This document shows, in pieces, positions 5,667 through 7,104 of a stretch of 7,104 nucleotides of DNA. The DNA lies in assembly GCA_022567275.1 (NCBI GenBank), contig JADFHH010000084.1, forward strand, positions 1 through 7,104. Reading direction: 5' to 3'. The translations under genes and the position numbers were made by a program. The stretch comes from Pseudomonadota bacterium (GTDB taxonomy: Bacteria; Pseudomonadota; Alphaproteobacteria; Rhizobiales; Methyloligellaceae). The number at the start of each line of letters is the position of its first letter. The first letter of the stretch is position 1. The notes beneath the pieces were generated by a model, which was not told where the DNA came from, made no database searches, and saw nothing but the letters and a program-made list of their open reading frames with translations.

Positions 5667-7104
5667 TTAGACGCCGATCACTTTGACCGCTTCGTTGTTC
5701 GGCATGTCGATGACCTTTTTGGCGGAAATGTATTTTTCCATCAGGTCGTAGATGGCCGGACCTTCGGTGTTTTCGTTTACCGAGGCCCATCCGGCCACGA
5801 CATATTTGCGGCCGGAATCGATCGGTTTGCCGGTCCTGAGCAACGTCATACCGGTAATGCGTGAGCCAATTTTCTCTTTCGGCGCGCAGGTGTAGCTCAT
5901 GCCGCCGACGCGGACCATGTCGCCACCCTGCTGAAGGAACGGATCGACGTTAAAGAGATTGTCGCAGACATCCTCCAGGATGTCCTTGAGCTGCTTGCCG
6001 GTGAATTCCAGCCGGTACACCTTCGGATAGGTCATCGAGGTCTGGGTGTAGAGGTCGTCAATGGTGATGTCCTGCCCCGGCAACAGGGTCGTGCCCCAGC
6101 GGAAACCCGGAGAGAGAGAGATTTCGGCGTCACGCTCCTCGATCAGCCCCTGGCAAATAACATCATCCCACGTACCGTTGAAATTACCACGCCGGTAGAG
6201 CAATCCTTTCGTCTTGCCGATAACGCGCTGGCATTCTTTCTCATATGGCGCGCGCACCTCGTCGATCTTCGCCGCCATTTCCTTGTCGCGCTCGATGACG
6301 TCGGCAAAAACCGGTATCAACGTCGAATTGTAGCCGACGACCTGACCGTTCCTGATCTCGAGATCGACGCGGCCGAGATACTTTCCGTGCGATCCGGAAG
6401 ACATTATCAGCGTTTTGCCTATTTCGATGGCCCACGGCACGGCATCATGCGTGTGGCCGGTGAGGATCACGTCTATCCCCTTGACCACTGTCGCAAGTTT
6501 CTGGTCAACGTCGAAGCCGTTGTGGGAAAGAAGCACGACGAGTTCCGCGCCTGCCGCGCGCGCCTTGTCGATATTTTCCTGTAGCCGCTTCAGGCGAATG
6601 CCGAAAGACCATTTTGGGAACATCCAGCTTGGATTTGAAATCGGCGTGTAAGGCATCGCCTGGCCGATCACCGCGACCCTGACGCCGCCCTTATCGTACA
6701 AGGCCGTGCTTTCAAATACGGGTTCTTCAAAGTCCTTGTCGACGATGTTGCTGGCAAGGAACGGGTAGCCCATTGATTCTATAATCTCCAGCAGCCGCTC
6801 TGCTCCATAGGTAAACTCCCAGTGGCCCACCATGGCGTCCGGTTTGAGCAGCTTCATACACTCGACCATGTCCTGAGCGTTGCTCTTCAAAGAAGTATAG
6901 GAGCCCTGCCAGGTATCGCCGCCGTCAAGAAACAGCACCTTGTCATCGCCCCGCTCGGCCCTGATCGCCTTGACCAGCGTTGCAGTGCGATCGAGACCGC
7001 CGAGACGGCCATAGGTCCGCGCCAGGTTGATGTAATCAACCATTGTATGGACGTAGGAGAGGGGGCTGCCCTTGTTGATGCCGAAATGTTTCAGGAACTC
7101 TTCA
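5667..7104 (-). CDS. soxB: SoxB, sulfate thiol esterase of the Sox system (5' end missing)
   Basis: The frame is open to the right edge; 478 residues are visible and roughly 85 N-terminal residues are outside the window, including the expected Tat signal and the first metal-binding motif. SoxB is a periplasmic dimanganese hydrolase of the metallophosphatase/5'-nucleotidase superfamily that releases sulfate from the S-sulfonated cysteine of SoxY. Clear blocks (visible numbering) are LDGGDTWQGS at 59-68, GHWEFTYG at 93-100, LLSHNGFDVDQKLA at about 191-204, ILTGHTHD at 213-220, and QQGGDMVRVGGMSY in the C-terminal domain at 391-404. GHWEFTYG in place of the GNHE of 5'-nucleotidases is diagnostic for SoxB, as are DGGDTW and QQGGDM. 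No frameshift or lost motif is seen. An ATG at 7043 is internal, since conserved SoxB sequence (EEFLKHFGI, then GSPLSYVHT) continues upstream of it. It is followed closely by the soxV-like gene, probably in one operon. Confidence 0.97.
   Translation of the reverse strand, partial: EEFLKHFGINKGSPLSYVHTMVDYINLARTYGRLGGLDRTATLVKAIRAERGDDKVLFLDGGDTWQGSYTSLKSNAQDMVECMKLLKPDAMVGHWEFTYGAERLLEIIESMGYPFLASNIVDKDFEEPVFESTALYDKGGVRVAVIGQAMPYTPISNPSWMFPKWSFGIRLKRLQENIDKARAAGAELVVLLSHNGFDVDQKLATVVKGIDVILTGHTHDAVPWAIEIGKTLIMSSGSHGKYLGRVDLEIRNGQVVGYNSTLIPVFADVIERDKEMAAKIDEVRAPYEKECQRVIGKTKGLLYRRGNFNGTWDDVICQGLIEERDAEISLSPGFRWGTTLLPGQDITIDDLYTQTSMTYPKVYRLEFTGKQLKDILEDVCDNLFNVDPFLQQGGDMVRVGGMSYTCAPKEKIGSRITGMTLLRTGKPIDSGRKYVVAGWASVNENTEGPAIYDLMEKYISAKKVIDMPNNEAVKVIGV

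Noticed and set aside
5038..5670. 210-codon plus-strand open frame
   Set aside because: It is antisense to the SoxV-like gene and highly charged, as expected for the complement of a membrane-protein gene.
5644..5790. N-terminal extension of the SoxV-like protein to a start at 5790
   Set aside because: It would overlap the end of soxB by more than 100 bp and adds a basic, non-membrane stretch. The conserved CcdA start and a ribosome site fit ATG at 5643.
1..7104. CRISPR array, tRNA, rRNA or transposase gene
   Set aside because: No regularly spaced repeats, cloverleaf-like sequence, rRNA segment or transposase-like translation was seen on either strand.

Overview
The window looks like chromosomal DNA of a sulfur-oxidising proteobacterium, most likely an alphaproteobacterium. 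This rests on the SoxB, SoxV and SoxT-like sequences, the fairly GC-rich coding style, and a palindromic intergenic repeat (around 850-977) of a kind I recall from Rhizobiales-type genomes. The genus cannot be told from the sequence. All six recognisable genes lie on the minus strand, so transcription runs from high to low coordinates.

Right part (7104 down to 2773): a compact Sox (thiosulfate oxidation) gene run. soxB enters from beyond the right edge, without its N-terminus. It is followed 23 bp later by a CcdA/DsbD-type thiol electron transporter (soxV-like), 36 bp later by a YeeE/YedE-family sulfur-compound transporter (soxT-like), and 48 bp later by a secreted alpha/beta hydrolase of unknown substrate. 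The short gaps and shared strand suggest one operon. A consistent picture is that SoxB hydrolyses sulfate from sulfur chains carried on SoxYZ in the periplasm. SoxV would bring reducing equivalents across the membrane to keep the carrier cysteine usable, and SoxT would move a sulfur species across the inner membrane. The periplasmic hydrolase is the unassigned member. soxCD do not follow soxB here; other sox genes may lie to the right of the window.

Middle (2772-1014): a 187-bp AT-rich intergenic stretch with a possible weak terminator and short repeats, then a separate gene for a membrane protein fused to a spermidine-synthase-like domain.

Left part (1013-1): about 800 bp without a convincing gene. 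It carries a pair of inverted palindromic repeat units just downstream of the spermidine-synthase-like gene. At the far left is the 5' end of a gene for an exported protein, with a good ribosome binding site and a long signal-like N-terminus, cut off by the window edge. No RNA genes, CRISPR arrays or insertion sequences were recognised.
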